DNA from: Medicago truncatula
Taxonomy: Eukaryota > Streptophyta > Magnoliopsida > Fabales > Fabaceae
Reading direction: 5' to 3'
Length of the DNA: 64,000 nt
Assembly: GCF_003473485.1 (NCBI RefSeq)
Contig: NC_053046.1
Location: 36,789,832 to 36,853,831, forward strand
The notes beneath the pieces are model-generated. The model was not told the DNA's origin and searched no databases. It worked only from the letters and a program-made list of their open reading frames with translations. This document shows positions 35,228 through 48,124 of the stretch, piece by piece. The number at the start of each line of letters is the position of its first letter. Position 1 is the stretch's first letter. A program made the position numbers and the translations under genes.

Positions 35228-36945
35228 TAATATTAATAATTGTCTCAATACTAGATCTAGATTTTTCAAACAGCTGTTTTGTCTAACGTGCAAAAGTAAA
35301 TTAGTATTGTAGTTCGTAAGTTTGTAAGTTTGTTTTCTACTATTAGATCAATAAATCACATCATTTCTCATTTTGATCAAATGATGACATTGACTAGACT
35401 TATCGTTCTAATGATGTAAACAAATTAATACATGAACAAGACTTATCCTACTTATGCACTATAGAATTGACATTAATATCAACTACAATTTAGGATTTTT
35501 TTTTTCTTCAAGATATTAGTAAATAGTTGCATTATTTATTAGCGAAAAGACGGGCACGTCGTGCCCATCTTTCTACTCTTTTTATTGCGTTAACGTTTTA
35601 AAATTATGAACTTTGTTTTTTTATGAAATTTTAATTTTGATTAAAAGTAAAAATATAAATGTTTATGCTTTCACATTATAACAAATCAAACTAACCATAA
35701 TTATCTATTAGAAAAATTGAAACCAAAATATAACAAAAAAAATATAATATAAATTCTTATTTTTTTTAATGACACAAACAATCACCTTTATTATAGAAAA
35801 ACTTGTTGATTAAGGGTATAATTGGGATAATGAAAAAATAGGTATAGATATAATCATCTAGTTTGTTACACTTTTTAAATGATAAAGGAAAAAACTAAAC
35901 ATTTGTGTTTGTTGCACTTTTATTTTAATATTTAAATTTATTCTTATCTATTTGTTACATGTGTTATTTGTATTGAAAATTGAAGGGATTTTTTGAAAAG
36001 AAAAATTCAGCCCAAAAATACTAAAATATTTGTAGTTTTCTTTATATATATATATATATAACAGATATTAATAGTTCTGATTGTAGTCTAGCTGTGGTTC
36101 AGATTTTGTATTTACTAATAGCAAAGTTGTAACATTGATTTGTATGGGTTGTTTTTCTGTACTATTTGTGTGTATGTGGGCGATAATAGACTTCATAGTG
36201 TGCATGTACGCATCATATATGCAAAAGACATCTCTGAATGAAATTAAAATACACCTAGAATTCGAAGAAGTTTCTTAAAAAAAATAAAAAACTAGAATTC
36301 ATAGAAGTATGTGTAACTTACCTCTTCATCGGTGCAAATATGTACTTCAACTTGATTCCCACTTTATAAGTATCGTCGCGGTATTACAGTGGTGACAAAC
36401 GGAATGAATATTTATGAACTCCTATTATACCCCATCCATTCTTTTTTAAATTTTGTTTTAGAATAATAACATCAAACTATTCCACTAATGTATTTATAGT
36501 TTTTTTTCACACTTTATCTTTCAAATAAATTTAGTGTGATATCTTTCTTTCATAACAAACAACTTAACCAAATTTATATTTTCATAAGAAACAATTGTTA
36601 GTTACTGTCTCTCCAACAAATATATATTTTCACAATGAACGTACAATTTATTTTAATAACAATTGTTCCTCTAGTTTTTTAATAATGTTAATGATCATAT
36701 TTATAAAATTCTAACTCCTCAATATGGAACCACAATGATAGGTAACAAAATTTTATTTAATGGAAGTTTAAATTTTCACATGCCAAAAAATAAATTTTGT
36801 TTAAAAATAAAACTTGAATTTTCCAAAAGTATAATATTAATCATTTTTATTGAAAAGAAGCAAGTAGGATTGAGAAAGAGTATAATCCACAAATTATACC
36901 CTTAAATTATCAAAACAATAATTAAGGAGCAGAGCGGAGTAACTT
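35228..36945. other. Intergenic between the F-box copies, no intact gene
   Basis: AT-rich, with a (TA)n run near 36043-36060. From about 36500 it shows similarity to the region downstream of F-box copy 1 (AACAAACAA..., AATTATACCCTTAAA.TATCAAA), marking the tandem duplication. Confidence 0.5.
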
Positions 36946-37066
36946 TTAGTTAGACAAAAAATATACAATCAATTGAACCTTGTACGTATAAATAGAAAAA
37001 TAATAAAAATAGTAATGAAAGACGTTAATAAGTAAAGGACAAATCAAAATAATCCAAGTTAAACCA

Positions 37067-38028
37067 CTAATCCCATTGGAAATTCGGTAAAACCCAGAAA
37101 GGTGGTGGCTGCTGCTTGTTGAAGAAATGATTGTGAAGATTGTGATGATCAAAGGTTCCATCTCTTACATTATACTAACTTGTTTGCATTAATGATTGTT
37201 TTCATATATCCCTATATGAAATGGACCACAAGTTACACAATCTAACTTGTTTGCATTAATACTTTCTGTGTAATAAATTGAATCTTTTTTCAGACAACCG
37301 GAGAAGTATGAAGCTGATACAGAAATTGAATCAGTGTCTCCCAAGAATAAAACATTGTCTCCAAGACTCTCAAGCTTTTTTATTTGTTTAAACTTTCTGG
37401 TCTGAGCATCGAATTCCAACTTATACACTTGGAAATCATTCTTAAAAGTAAAAAATCTTTTCACCATCCACAAGTCTCCCTCTAATGATTTCACAAGATA
37501 ACCTTTAAACCTTCCATGAAAAGCTATGTCCTGAATTGGATTTGGAGTTATCCTTTTATGACCAAGATTAAAAGATACTATACCCTGATATTTACTCCCA
37601 ACATAAACTAAACCTCTATAGAACATAACATCCATAAAGGAATGAAGCCAGCTCGAGCTACATACATAAGTCCAGCATGGTTCACCCGCTTTTATAAAAG
37701 CGAAACGTCCATGAATGCTAGTGTGAATTGCCGCAACCATATAATCATTTGGTCTTGTTATAGGGTCAGCAGAAAGAGTGACCTGGTACCCGACCTCAGA
37801 TAATCTTGTATATGATCGACCGAGGGTTGGAAGACTAATAGGAGCAACATTCTTAGAAGGATGCAATATTGTTATGGCATAACTTTTATCCATTGTTGCA
37901 AGCCAACCATGGCTAAATCCACAACAAATATGGTAATAAGGATTTGGCAATTTAAATGGATACATTTTCTTCGCTGAAATGCTATACAAACATCTTTCTA
38001 TTCTTGAGAGTTGCTGATGGGAGAGGCA
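37067..38028 (-). pseudogene. F-box/DUF295 gene copy 2, lacks the F-box and has a disrupted C-terminus
   Basis: The open part (37989-37189) is the DUF295 domain, closely related to copy 1 (FSHGWLATMDKS, LVKSLEGDLWMVKR, SASYFSGCLKKDSIYY). Family similarity extends upstream to about 38028 (FRSCLSHQQLSRIERCLYS) and then stops abruptly, so the F-box and the native start are absent. At the other end a local direct repeat (ACTAACTTGTTTGCATTAAT and AACTTGTTTGCATTAAT) interrupts the reading. The family C-terminus PPPFWVLPNFQWD follows in a different frame with stop at 37067. It cannot act as an SCF receptor as it stands. Confidence 0.8.
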
Positions 38029-39625
38029 CGATCGGAAAATTAAACAAAATAGAAAAGGTTCAAAACCAATATAAACTATTTTTTAGAGAAACATGCTTAT
38101 AGCATTTCAAGTCAAAAGATTTAGATGATTTTGTAACAAAAAAATTTCTTTTATATGGTTGTATATATCTAAATAAATTAAATTATTTTAAAAAATATGA
38201 CTTTGTTAAAATAAAAACAAACATAAATTAAACCAAATCAAGGGAACAATATTTTCACTAAGAAAATAAAAAAAGAAAAAAACACAAGACTATTTCTTAC
38301 TAGTAAATATTTTTGCATCAAATTTATTCAATTATATCTGATTTTTTTTTTATGGATTTAATTATATTTGATTGCTAATTACAAATAACATAACTTTGAA
38401 AAAATTACAAAATATAATTTCTCACTTATAAATTATACAAGAAATTAACATTTATTGCAAGAGATACACCTACTTTTCAGAAAATTGCAAATTTTTAAGA
38501 TTGCTGCTTTAATGAAATTAATCCTATGTTTTTTGTTTATATTATTGTCATATTATAAAAACATTTTGTCGTTGTTATAGATTATTAATTATTATATCCT
38601 TTGAATGTATGGATATATGTAAAACATCGGATAAATGATCAATGACTCACTAAATAATATAGTAGTACAATTCATACACGGACAACAGTTTGTCGCAAAT
38701 TTGTGCTATCCAAAGAAGCATGATCCTCCTGGTGATCGTGTTCAAAATCATCATTAGCTTCAAGGACCTCGATATATATCTATATCTTAATGATCTTACA
38801 TAAACTTCATGTTGTTCTGCGGATCAACATCAATAGTAGGAGAAGAATTTGGTAACTGCACAGACGCTTCTAGTGACTGTTTGTTTGTATCTTGCGTCCT
38901 CATCGCTAACAACAAGCACTTCCTCTGATTGTTTGTTTGTGTTATGCGTTGTTGTAACATTCTTAAGTGCATTCGATCATGGTATCTATATATGTATCCA
39001 TGAATGGTGACGGGGTCTTTGGAAGAATCCATCTTCTCTTTGTATTTTGTTTGGAAGAGTAATTATAATATAGTAATTATAATTTATTAACAAAAAAAAA
39101 TTAGCAGAGGTGGGAGCACATGTTTAAAAACCATCACACAAAAAACCAAAGAAGATTTGTAATGCTTATGTTTCCCTCTCAAGGTACCTAACTTTGCGTC
39201 AAACAAAAAGTAAACTAATTTTAATATATTATCACGTAATTGTGTTAAATTTAAGTAGGTTGATAGCATACTAAATTTTAAAAGAAATTGACTGACTAGA
39301 AAATAAATTAAATATATTAGCCTGGCCTTAATCTTGAATTGTTTTTATTGCATCAAACTTAATTATATTTTGTAAAGTCTAATTCAAATCAACTTATTCT
39401 TACTCCAATTTTTTTTAAAAGATATTCCTACTCCTAGTTAGAACTCAGTATGTCCTACAATTTATGTCATCTATTTTAAAGTAAGTCTTAAAATTTATCT
39501 CACATATTTATATTTCAAGTTGATTAACACTTGGTTGCCGAATTGTCGAAAAGCTTGTTTTTCGGTATACTACAGCTAGAGAAACCAATTCTCAAATTTC
39601 AATGATAAAAAGCTGAAAATATTAT
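38029..39625. other. Intergenic, no supported gene
   Basis: AT-rich. A 78-codon frame on the minus strand (39032-38796, MDSSKDPVTIHGY...) begins with ATG and is less AT-rich than its surroundings. I recognise no family and would not call it a gene without transcripts. Confidence 0.4.
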
Positions 39626-39636
39626 CCTAAAACTTA

Positions 39637-39795
39637 GACGGTTTCTTTTTCCATCCTATGAGTTTCTCACGCACCCTATGCATTTCAGATTCTGCATAAA
39701 TACCACATAAAATTTTAAAAAACACGTTTAAATATTTCAGATTTTAGAATAGAAATACGGCGTCCGAGAAACTCATAGGGTGGGAAAAGTAATGA
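39637..39795. mobile_element. Small TIR element, 159 bp, 11-bp flanking repeat
   Basis: Inverted arms CATCCTATGAGTTTCTC and GAGAAACTCATAGGGTG lie between two copies of CCTAAAACTTA (39626-39636 and 39796-39806). Likely a MITE; superfamily not assigned. Confidence 0.65.
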
Positions 39796-39887
39796 CCTAA
39801 AACTTATGAAATATGGATGTTTTGATTTGGGCCAATTTCCTTGACAGCCCAACGGGTCAAAGGTGGGCTTGATGTTGCTTAGAAACA

Positions 39888-40130
39888 GAAAAATTGCTCT
39901 TCTCATTTGTGAAATTGCTTATTCCCTTAAGTTCAGTGTGAGTTAATTCACACTCGATATTTTCAGCGTGAATTAACTCCCGCTGATACTTTTAAGATCG
40001 GTTCAGCTGACTTAAAAGGGGATTAAACCGATCTTAAAAGTGCACGCATGAGTTAATTCACGCTGAAAAATGCATCTCGCGCTGAATTAAAGGAATGAGC
40101 AAAACCGGAAGGGAGAAGAGCAATTTTCTG
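39888..40130. mobile_element. 243-bp foldback with reiterated TTAATTCACGCTGA words
   Basis: Outer arms AAAAATTGCTCTTCTC and GAGAAGAGCAATTTTCT, plus inner arms CTTTTAAGATCGGTT and AACCGATCTTAAAAG, are inverted about a centre near 40010. GAGTTAATTCAC and its reverse occur several times in both arms. No coding capacity. Ends uncertain by a few bases. Confidence 0.65.
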
Positions 40131-40420
40131 GTAACAGAGATTGTTATTGATTAACTTCAAATATTTATTTTAGAAAACACATAGTAGATTTATGGCCAAA
40201 TGAACATCGCAACAAGACATGAAATCAAACAATATCGCACAAGACGGTGAACAATACAACGATGCACTCGGACGACAAAACCATGAAGAAAAAACTTAGA
40301 TATATGTAAAAATCACTTATTTAGATTGAAATATAGGAAAAAGAGTTGAAGATGGGTGATTTCGACCCAAAACCATTCAATGAAGAAAATATAAGAGAAA
40401 AAACTTGGGTGGCTTGGGAG

Positions 40421-40455
40421 GGAGAGAGGGAAGGAGGGAGAGAGAGAGAGAGAGA
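40421..40455. repeat. GA-rich microsatellite
   Basis: An interrupted (GGGA)/(GA)n tract. Confidence 0.85.
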
Positions 40456-43207
40456 TTGTTCTTTGGCTATCAGTATTGCATCTCACTATTATGAGTTGAG
40501 TATATTTTATTGCTTCATTTAACTTTTTAATAAAGTATATATTTAACAATAATATATAAAAGATATATTAAAACTAATAAATTTCAATTACTAAATTTTA
40601 AATATTTAAATATTAGTTGATATAAATTTTATTATGAACTAAGAGTGTCTTTTTACTTATTTTACATATTTTAACTAGTTAAAACACTAATTTCATTAGT
40701 TTATTAGTTATCAACTATATAAATTATTAATCATTAGGCATAAATTATGGAGTAATGATATCAACACGTTCATTACAACATTTTTTATTAGGTAAAACAT
40801 ACGTGGATCTCGTCATTTTATGTAAGTTTCAATAGCATTCATTTAAACTATAAAGCTATTTTTATTAAAGAGAGTACTCTAAGTTAAGAGATTAATTTTG
40901 CTTAGATTTATGAAACCAAAATAGTGTATGTATGACTACGTCAAAAGTGTGGTGATTCATCATCAGTACTTCACTTTGTTTTTCAACACACACAAGTGCT
41001 AGCCTCGTGTGACAATAGAAGAGAGAAGAAAAGTATGCTTTCAAGTTTCAAAGGTGTCATAAATAATGGAAGGCTGACTCAGAAAAAAAACATAACATAT
41101 CTTGCTGTCTGTCACCCAACTACGACCCACTCATAGTTAAGCATTTATCAATCAAAAACATTATAGAAATAGAAATGTAGCAAAAGCCAAACACAGCACA
41201 AAAAACGCGTTCTAACTAGTTATGTTATGGGTTGAACTTCCACTCCCTTTTCTCATGTGGTCCCTAATCTAATCTATTGGACTTGGCTCCATTGCTTCTG
41301 TTCTGTACTCTTTCACAGTTCCACTTTCCAATATTTATTTATCTATTACATTTAAATATGTCTCTGATAGTATCTCTATAAAAATATAAAAAAAAACATA
41401 TTAAATATGAATTAAAATAAGAACAATGCTAAAAAAGTGTTCGGATATTTGTTAATGTATTGGAATTTCTGGAATCAATTCTTATTAAAAATCTTTAAAA
41501 TACATTTTTCAGTACAATTTTTTTATCAACTATCAAATTGACTAAAAAAAATCGATTATAAAAGTTTAATCACTTCACTTGAAATATTCAGTTTCGTTAG
41601 GAGGAGAATCCGACTAAGCGTATCTAACTAGATTTTTTGATAGAGATTAGTCATCGATAAAAGTTGTTGGATATTTCACATCAATAACATGGTTAAAAAA
41701 AGTTAAATTTTAAATGGGTAAATGCAACTAGTTAAATAGGTTTGTGTTTAAAAGTTAAGGGATAACGATATTAACCGATACAATCCACACTTATGATGGT
41801 GTTTCTTTTTTTATGGTGCTTAGGGTGTTTCTCTTTACAACCATTGTTTTTTTTTATGAATCAGATATCATTGACGCACAATGATTCTTCGAGTTGAATA
41901 AGACTAAATTTCGACAGAGTCTATCAATATGTAGTATTATGTGACAAATTTTACAGATTGTCATAGTGGCATGCTAATTTTTTGTTTAACAAAGTGACAT
42001 ACAATGTTTAGAATGAAGAGCATGGCGATGAGTTTGAGTTGATATTTTGCAAGTTCTTTATATTTCCTTAGTAGTGTTCACCACTTGACCAATTTTGACT
42101 CATTCAAATAATTTGTTTTGGTCCTCCTACAAAATCATGTGAAGCTACGTCACTAATTGGCCTCAAATATTTCTCAAATGTTTTATACTTATTGTTAACT
42201 ATTCTTTCCCTAAATGGTTTCAAAACTATTTTTAGTAAATTAACTTTATACTTAATGTCAACTACTCTTTCCCTAAATGGTTTCAGAACTATTTTTAGTA
42301 AATTAAATGAGAGTAGTAAAAATCTTTAGAATGAAATGCAGCAGTGGACAGTACTTTACTTGTTCTGTTGCTGTAGAAAAAAAGTAGTTACTTGTTCTTT
42401 CTAAAAAGGAAGGGAAAAACACCTGTCATTTTCACACAAATATTTCATGACAACATAAATAAATTCAGAATTTTATTCTCTTCAGGATGTTAACTTTCTT
42501 GCTAAACCCAGTATATCTATATTCTATTCTATTGCACCGTATACCTGCTAAACTTTTACATATTATGATTATGCATGATTATGATTTATATATGCATGTA
42601 TAAATTAATGCTGAAGTGACTCACCATTTAATCTTTGAAATTGTATTGGTTCAGTAATTTAGTTCTCTAAATTTATGAAATGAATTCAGTTTTTGAAATT
42701 AAAAAATTAAACTCACCTCATTTAGAAGCAAATTTTTTTTTCTTTTCAGATGAGGTTTATAATTATGGACAGTGGGAGTATAAGGAAGATACATGATTTA
42801 ATCTATATTAGACATATATCTTTTTTTTTTGAGCAAATTAGACATATATCTTGATCATCAAGAAAGTAAATAAAAATATATTTGGACATATATCTTGATC
42901 ATCCTTTATGGAAATTATTTCAAAACCAACATTGATGGATCTTTCAAACTAAGCTTGATGCTTAGATTGGCATGAGATAAGGGAGGGTCTCGATCAACTC
43001 ATATTTTAGATCTTCAACCCTCACCGATGGAAACTTCGTGTAAATTTGAAATTACAATGAGTTTGACAAAATTACAGCAACATTGTAATTTTATTAAAAC
43101 TCTAAAGTGTAGTTATTGTAAAATCAAACTCACTTCAAACATAAACTTCCACTTGCAAAATCAAGCTCACTTATCGGATATGTTTCACTTGTTCTCCATG
43201 TTCTGCT
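40456..43207. other. Intergenic, no gene; one ultra-short T-rich insert
   Basis: About 2.7 kb of AT-rich sequence. ATTAGACATATATCTT is duplicated at 42807-42822 and 42837-42852 around T8 plus GAGCAA. A direct repeat of about 75 bp (CTATTTTTAGTAAATTAA... TACTTAATGTCAACTA type) lies at 42185-42305. No coding similarity recognised. Confidence 0.5.
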
Positions 43208-43216
43208 CTTTTTGGA

Positions 43217-43401
43217 GAGTTGTGTTATTTGAACATCCATATATGTGACAACTTTTATGATAACCAAAATTTTACAAAGGAAAATGAATTATTGGCACAA
43301 AAACCAAAACAATAGAGAGAGAAACTAAAAAGATAATGTAAGTATAAGAGAGAAAGTTGTAACAAAAGTTGTCAAAAATGATTGTTCAAATATCATTTCT
43401 C
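43217..43401. mobile_element. MITE, 'ATTTGAACAAC' family, copy 3
   Basis: GAGTTGTGTTATTTGAACA on the left, TTGTTCAAATATCATTTCTC on the right, GA-rich centre. Left flank CTTTTTGGA (43208-43216) recurs to the right, where a hAT element has split it: CTTTTTGG at 43402-43409 and CTTTTTGGA at 44404-44412. Confidence 0.8.
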
Positions 43402-43409
43402 CTTTTTGG

Positions 43410-44403
43410 CAGTGGCGGAGTCAGACAAAAAGGTTTGGGGTGGCTGCAATTAAAATAAACTAAAATATATAAATCATATTGCATATAACACATTTAAGTT
43501 GTAATAAACCAAAAAACGATCATTCAAAATTTAAACTACATAATATATAAAGTCGATCATTAAATACTTAAAGTGACATTTTACGCTTTCCGAGTAACTT
43601 GAAATCATCGATAATTGACTCAGAACTAATACATGCACTAATTTCCCTTTTAATATAAACTAACATGTTATCTGCTATCAGTAACCCAAGTCTCATCTTG
43701 TTTTTCAACTTAGACTTGATAATTCTCATTGCTGAAAAAGATCTTTCAATTATGACGGTAGAAACTAGAAGGGTCATAATAAGACGCAACAACCTATCAA
43801 AAAAGAAATATTTTTTTGGTCAAGATAACCAGGAAGTCTCTAAATATGCTATTTTTTTAAGGGAATTTTATTGCGTTTGTGTATATGAATGTTTTAAATC
43901 ACATGATTAGATATTAATTGTTGAAAAAAAAAAAAAAAAGCAATTTGTAAAAGGAGTAAAGAAACGTGTAACAAAAAAACTTCAGCATGCCATTTAACAC
44001 AAACCCGGCGTGTATGTCTCCTGCCATCTCTCCGCTCCATTTTATACCGTCAGATTAATCCAGCGATTGAGAGGAAAGAGAAAAAATTGGCCACTAAAAT
44101 AGATAGTTTTCAGTTTCCAACACTTTTTTCTTTACTTCACCGTTGCCACAAACGCCGCGGCTGCTGCTACATGATTTCTTTCTCACTTTCTGCTCTAAAA
44201 CTTACAGTATCTCATAGTTTTTCCTTATATTATATTATATTGTATTTGTGAAAAAATATTCTTTCTTTTCTGAAGGAGGGTGACATTTAAAAAGAACAAC
44301 CAGGGAACCAGATCTTAAAATCAAAAAAAGGGATTCCAGGGTAAAAAAAATTGAAGATGGGGTGGCGGTGGCTCCCCATTGCCACCCCCTGGCTCCGCCA
44401 CTG
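43410..44403. mobile_element. Defective hAT transposon, 994 bp, 8-bp TSD
   Basis: Termini CAGTGGCGGAGTCAG and CTGGCTCCGCCACTG are near-perfect inverses of the classic plant hAT type. CTTTTTGG flanks both sides (43402-43409 and 44404-44411). It retains only the last transposase exon. Confidence 0.92.
43568..43792 (-). pseudogene. hAT transposase C-terminal dimerisation fragment
   Basis: The frame reads LLVSTVIIERSFSAMRIIKSKLKNKM...LIADNMLVYIKREI, matching the hAT C-terminal dimerisation region of TTF-type transposases. A TTTTTTGATAG|GTT site just upstream (about 43795) looks like the native splice acceptor. The BED/TTF finger and RNase H-like catalytic core are missing, so the element is non-autonomous. 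Confidence 0.85.
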
Positions 44404-44411
44404 CTTTTTGG

Positions 44412-45302
44412 ATGGGGTTTATCCAAAAATAAGGATTGACGATGGTTTGACATTTGGTGGTTTTGGTTACTTTGGAGGTTGCAAAATGAGGTTATCTTAC
44501 TCTTATTGGAATAAAATTTAAGTAAAAGTGGTAGTTGAAAAATCAATACATATGGTTAAAAATTTAGTCCATATACATCAACTTTTCACTTATCGTTTTT
44601 GTTTATATTTTATTCTAAAAGGAATACGAAAGAAGCTGGTGTTGAGCAATCGATAAATCTTATAAAAATAATTCTTTTGAAAGTGGTTATTGGGCAGGTC
44701 ATGGGACCCTCATGTACTTTTTATGAGTGAATAGTGAAATCATCTCCATGTGGTATTTGTTGAACTTTTGGTGGATACCTCTCTCTTCTTTGTTTTTGTG
44801 TGGACATGTGTTTATTTTTAAGATGCATCATTTTCTCTTGTATTTACCTTTTTATTTTGGAAAATGTGAACGAAGATTTTAAAGATATAAGTTAAGAAAA
44901 TCAATATAGTATTGTACTTTTAAAAGTATAAGTTAAGAAAATCGTGCTTTTAGAAAGTGTGTATTAAACTTTCTCAAAATTTTAGATTGCAAAAAAAATA
45001 AAAAATAAAATAAATAAAGTTTAAAAATGGTTAGTTTCAAAATAAAGTTTCTACATTTAACATTGTCCATTTGTTTTTTAGATTTTTGGGAATCTCTTGT
45101 CTTCTTTTGGTTTTTCTTTTTGCTTAGGTAGTTAGCATTTTGTTTTATTTCTTTTTGGATTTTTTTTAAGAATAAAAAATGGTATATTTTAACAACAACA
45201 ATGGAACCTCTTTAGCACAAGGTGTATTAAAAAGGCTTCTCCAAGATACAATCAGTCAATCATATAATTACAAGAACAACGATTAGCCGATACCCAAGCA
45301 TA
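44412..45302. other. Intergenic, no gene recognised
   Basis: AT-rich; short imperfect direct repeats near 44880-44945 (AAGTATAAGTTAAGAAAATC). No coding similarity. Confidence 0.5.
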
Positions 45303-46370
45303 ACAATGGGTCTGACCATCATCTTTGACAACCATACAACAAAGTAGCATTATTGGCCTTCAACCACTAGTAAGAATTATACTTAACTTTATTCATAAGA
45401 ATTATCCATAAAATGGGTCCGACCGTGATCTTTGACAAGCATACACAAAAGTGGTGTTATTAGCCTTCAACCACCGGTAAGAATTATACTTAACTTTATC
45501 CATAATCTATATGATGGGAGTTTGAATATTATTAAAGAACTTGTTAATACATTCACTCCAAACTAGTCAAACACAAAGCAAACATAAAAGGTGAAGAAAA
45601 GATCGTTGAGCTCTCGAACCACCTAGATAATAAGTGAACTGAATAAAATGATCACAGAGACTCTGAGGATCTAGTCCTAAAACACCAATCCAAGACCTGA
45701 CATGCTGCTATAAGGAGCCAAACATGTCGCAATGAAGAAACAAATGAGATGCAGATTCGGCCTGCCCACAATCCGCCACACACAAGCTTTTCTCGGCTGA
45801 GATGATGTTGCGGTTCAATATAGATTATGGAACCAACTTATTTTGTCGGCATCCTATCACGCATCAATCGTCAAGCAAGAATAGAGACCTTCAAGGGTAC
45901 CAGCTTATGCCAAATGAGGTCCTCCGTGACATCAACTCTGCGCCTCACCCCCTCATCCCATCATTGAGAGAACATAGTTGTCACCGTACTCGACTTATTC
46001 ACCGCTAAATCAAATAAGCAACTAAACCTCCTACAAAAAGGAACCTCACCTAACCACCTATGATACCAAAAATAAAGTGTATGTTCCATCCCCTACCTTT
46101 CGCGACACCCTCTTTTAAAACCAGCCACCCTCAGCCTCGCCTACGACATACCTAATCTTCCCCAAAAAGAAACACTCCGGTCCCCAACCTCCAACTTCAC
46201 TGCCTCCTCGCCATACCTCGCAACCAACACCTTGTACCATAAACCTCCTCTATCAACCAACAACCTCCAACACCACTTTCCTAATAATGCAAAATTTAAC
46301 TCCCTCAATTGCCTCACCCCAAACCTCCATGCTCCTTTCGTAAACAAATAGTATTCCAAGCGATCCATGA
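45303..46370 (-). pseudogene. LINE reverse-transcriptase 3' fragment with internal tandem duplication
   Basis: On the minus strand, a frame from 46368 gives the RT thumb (FGVRQLRELNFALLGKWCWRLLVD). This is followed, across several stops and frameshifts, by the zinc-binding region (GVRRRVDVTEDLIWHKLVPL, KLVCGGLWAGR) and a tail (DKVKYNSYRWLKANN). The tail segment is present twice in tandem (about 45303-45410 and 45411-45510). The base composition is less AT-rich than the flanks, as expected for LINE coding sequence. Different LINE lineage from the copy at 9.4-11.0 kb, judging by the divergent thumb sequence. Dead. Confidence 0.82.
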
Positions 46371-47253
46371 TATTTTCCTATTATCCTCACTCTTCCCAAA
46401 ATAAAATTTTAAAAAAAATTAAATTTTTTTGATATTATTTTATTGGGTTGGAGTACTCATTTTATTCATTTGTTAGATAAATTACATGTCATTCGAATAA
46501 AAATCTAGGTCATATGCAAGAATATGTACCCGTGCAAATTCAAATACCCTTCAGTGGACGACTAATCTGACTCGTGCGTAGAGGTATGCACACTGACCAA
46601 ACGTTGTTCCTCCTGAAAATCGAATTCAATATTCCCCAAATACGTCCCTGGAAGGAGTTCCTTGTCACAGAATCCCAAACAACTTGATTCCTTCTTTTGT
46701 TATTCTAAGATGTTAGTTTTCTCATTTAGTTGGTTTGCAGGCTTGGCAATCATTTTTTATTATAAAAAGATAGAATAATAACAAAGTTTATGTATGCAAA
46801 TTCTGTCAAAAAAGTGTTTGAAAATTATTTTTCTAAAAGTTATAGATATATTTCTGTCAAATAAATTATAGATAATTTTTTGTTATCAAATTTTTTAAAA
46901 GTGAGTTTGTTTTACAATTGACTAAAATGTACATATTTGTCTTTCAATAAGGGAATAATAGTTTATTTTTATTTTTATTGTAATTTAAATTTCTCACAAG
47001 AGAGCTGAATGATGTGATTTATATATCTACTCAAAGGAGATATTTATAAATCATCATTCAGTTACCTTCTTTTTATAAATTTGGACCTCTAAGTTCATCA
47101 GTAATTTCTAATTAATCCGTCGAACTAATTTCTTTTAATCAAATAAGCAAACTTTTAGAATTTGTCCTTTTAAATAATTTGTACGGAGTCCCTACATTTA
47201 GGATCTACTTACAAATTATTTTAAGTATTATAGACTTGATTGAGAATGTTTTA
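46371..47253. other. Intergenic, no gene recognised
   Basis: AT-rich. No coding similarity or paired termini. Confidence 0.5.
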
Positions 47254-47553
47254 GAGGTTGTTTGGTAACACAAAAAAACTAGCTTATAGTTTGTTGGATT
47301 AACTTATAAGCTCGTTAGATGAAAATGTGGCGTGTTTGATAACAAGCTTTTTTCACGAGCTTATAGCGTTTTTTGAAAAGTTATTTCAAATAGTTTTTTA
47401 GCTTATAGCTGATAGCTTTTTATATTTTCTTCCAACTTTAACCCTATTAATTTAAATTAATTATTTTTTTAATTAAACAACTACCCATATTCATCTTTAT
47501 AACCGCCCCATTTTTCCTTAAAAAAAAATGCCACGTTGTTTTTTTTAAGGAGC

Positions 47554-47612
<59 letters not shown>

Positions 47613-48124
47613 ATTTTTTTAAGGAAATACTTTATATTTTGCTATAAATAACCTGCCGTACACCACAAAAAAAATAAGTAGCCTATATTTTTTTTAAAGA
47701 AAAAATTACTAGTCTATTGTACGTTGTAAAATTTTATATATTTTAGATCACATTTTGTTTCCACCTTTCTCTTATTTTTGGGATTCATAAAGCAGAGATC
47801 AAAATTGTCGGTAAATTTTTTTTAGGATTAAAGGTCGAAGAATTTTTTTATGGAGACTAAGACCAAAAGTTTGAATATTTATAGGGACCAAAAACATATT
47901 TACTATAATTAAAAATATTAAAAAATAAATACATTACAAAAAAATGTGTGTGTCTATATGTATATTAAAAAAAAAAAACATGTCATTTTATACTTATCAG
48001 CCACTTCAACAGCTAATTTTATCAAATACATTATTTTTAATAAGCAAGCTTTTCAGCTATAAGCTATCAGCTATCAGTCATCAACTATCAGCTAGCTTAT
48101 AGCTTATTTTTACCAAACAGAGCC
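47254..48124. mobile_element. Harbinger-like MITE, TTA target duplication, with internal (TA)n
   Basis: The left end GAGGTTGTTTGGTAAC and the right end TTTTTACCAAACAGAGCC are inverted. Arms are rich in AGCTTATAGCT/ATAAGCT words. TTA flanks both sides. The interior carries a (TA)n run (about 47557-47606) and a remnant of the Mutator-like family (AGGGACCAAAAACATATTTA near 47884). 871 bp, no ORF. Confidence 0.7.

Noticed and set aside
38796-39032. 78-codon minus-strand ATG frame
   Set aside because: No recognisable domain, paralogue or splice context; too weak to call a gene.
47557-47606. Possible origin, matrix attachment or functional (TA)n site
   Set aside because: It is a simple microsatellite inside a MITE; no independent support for function.
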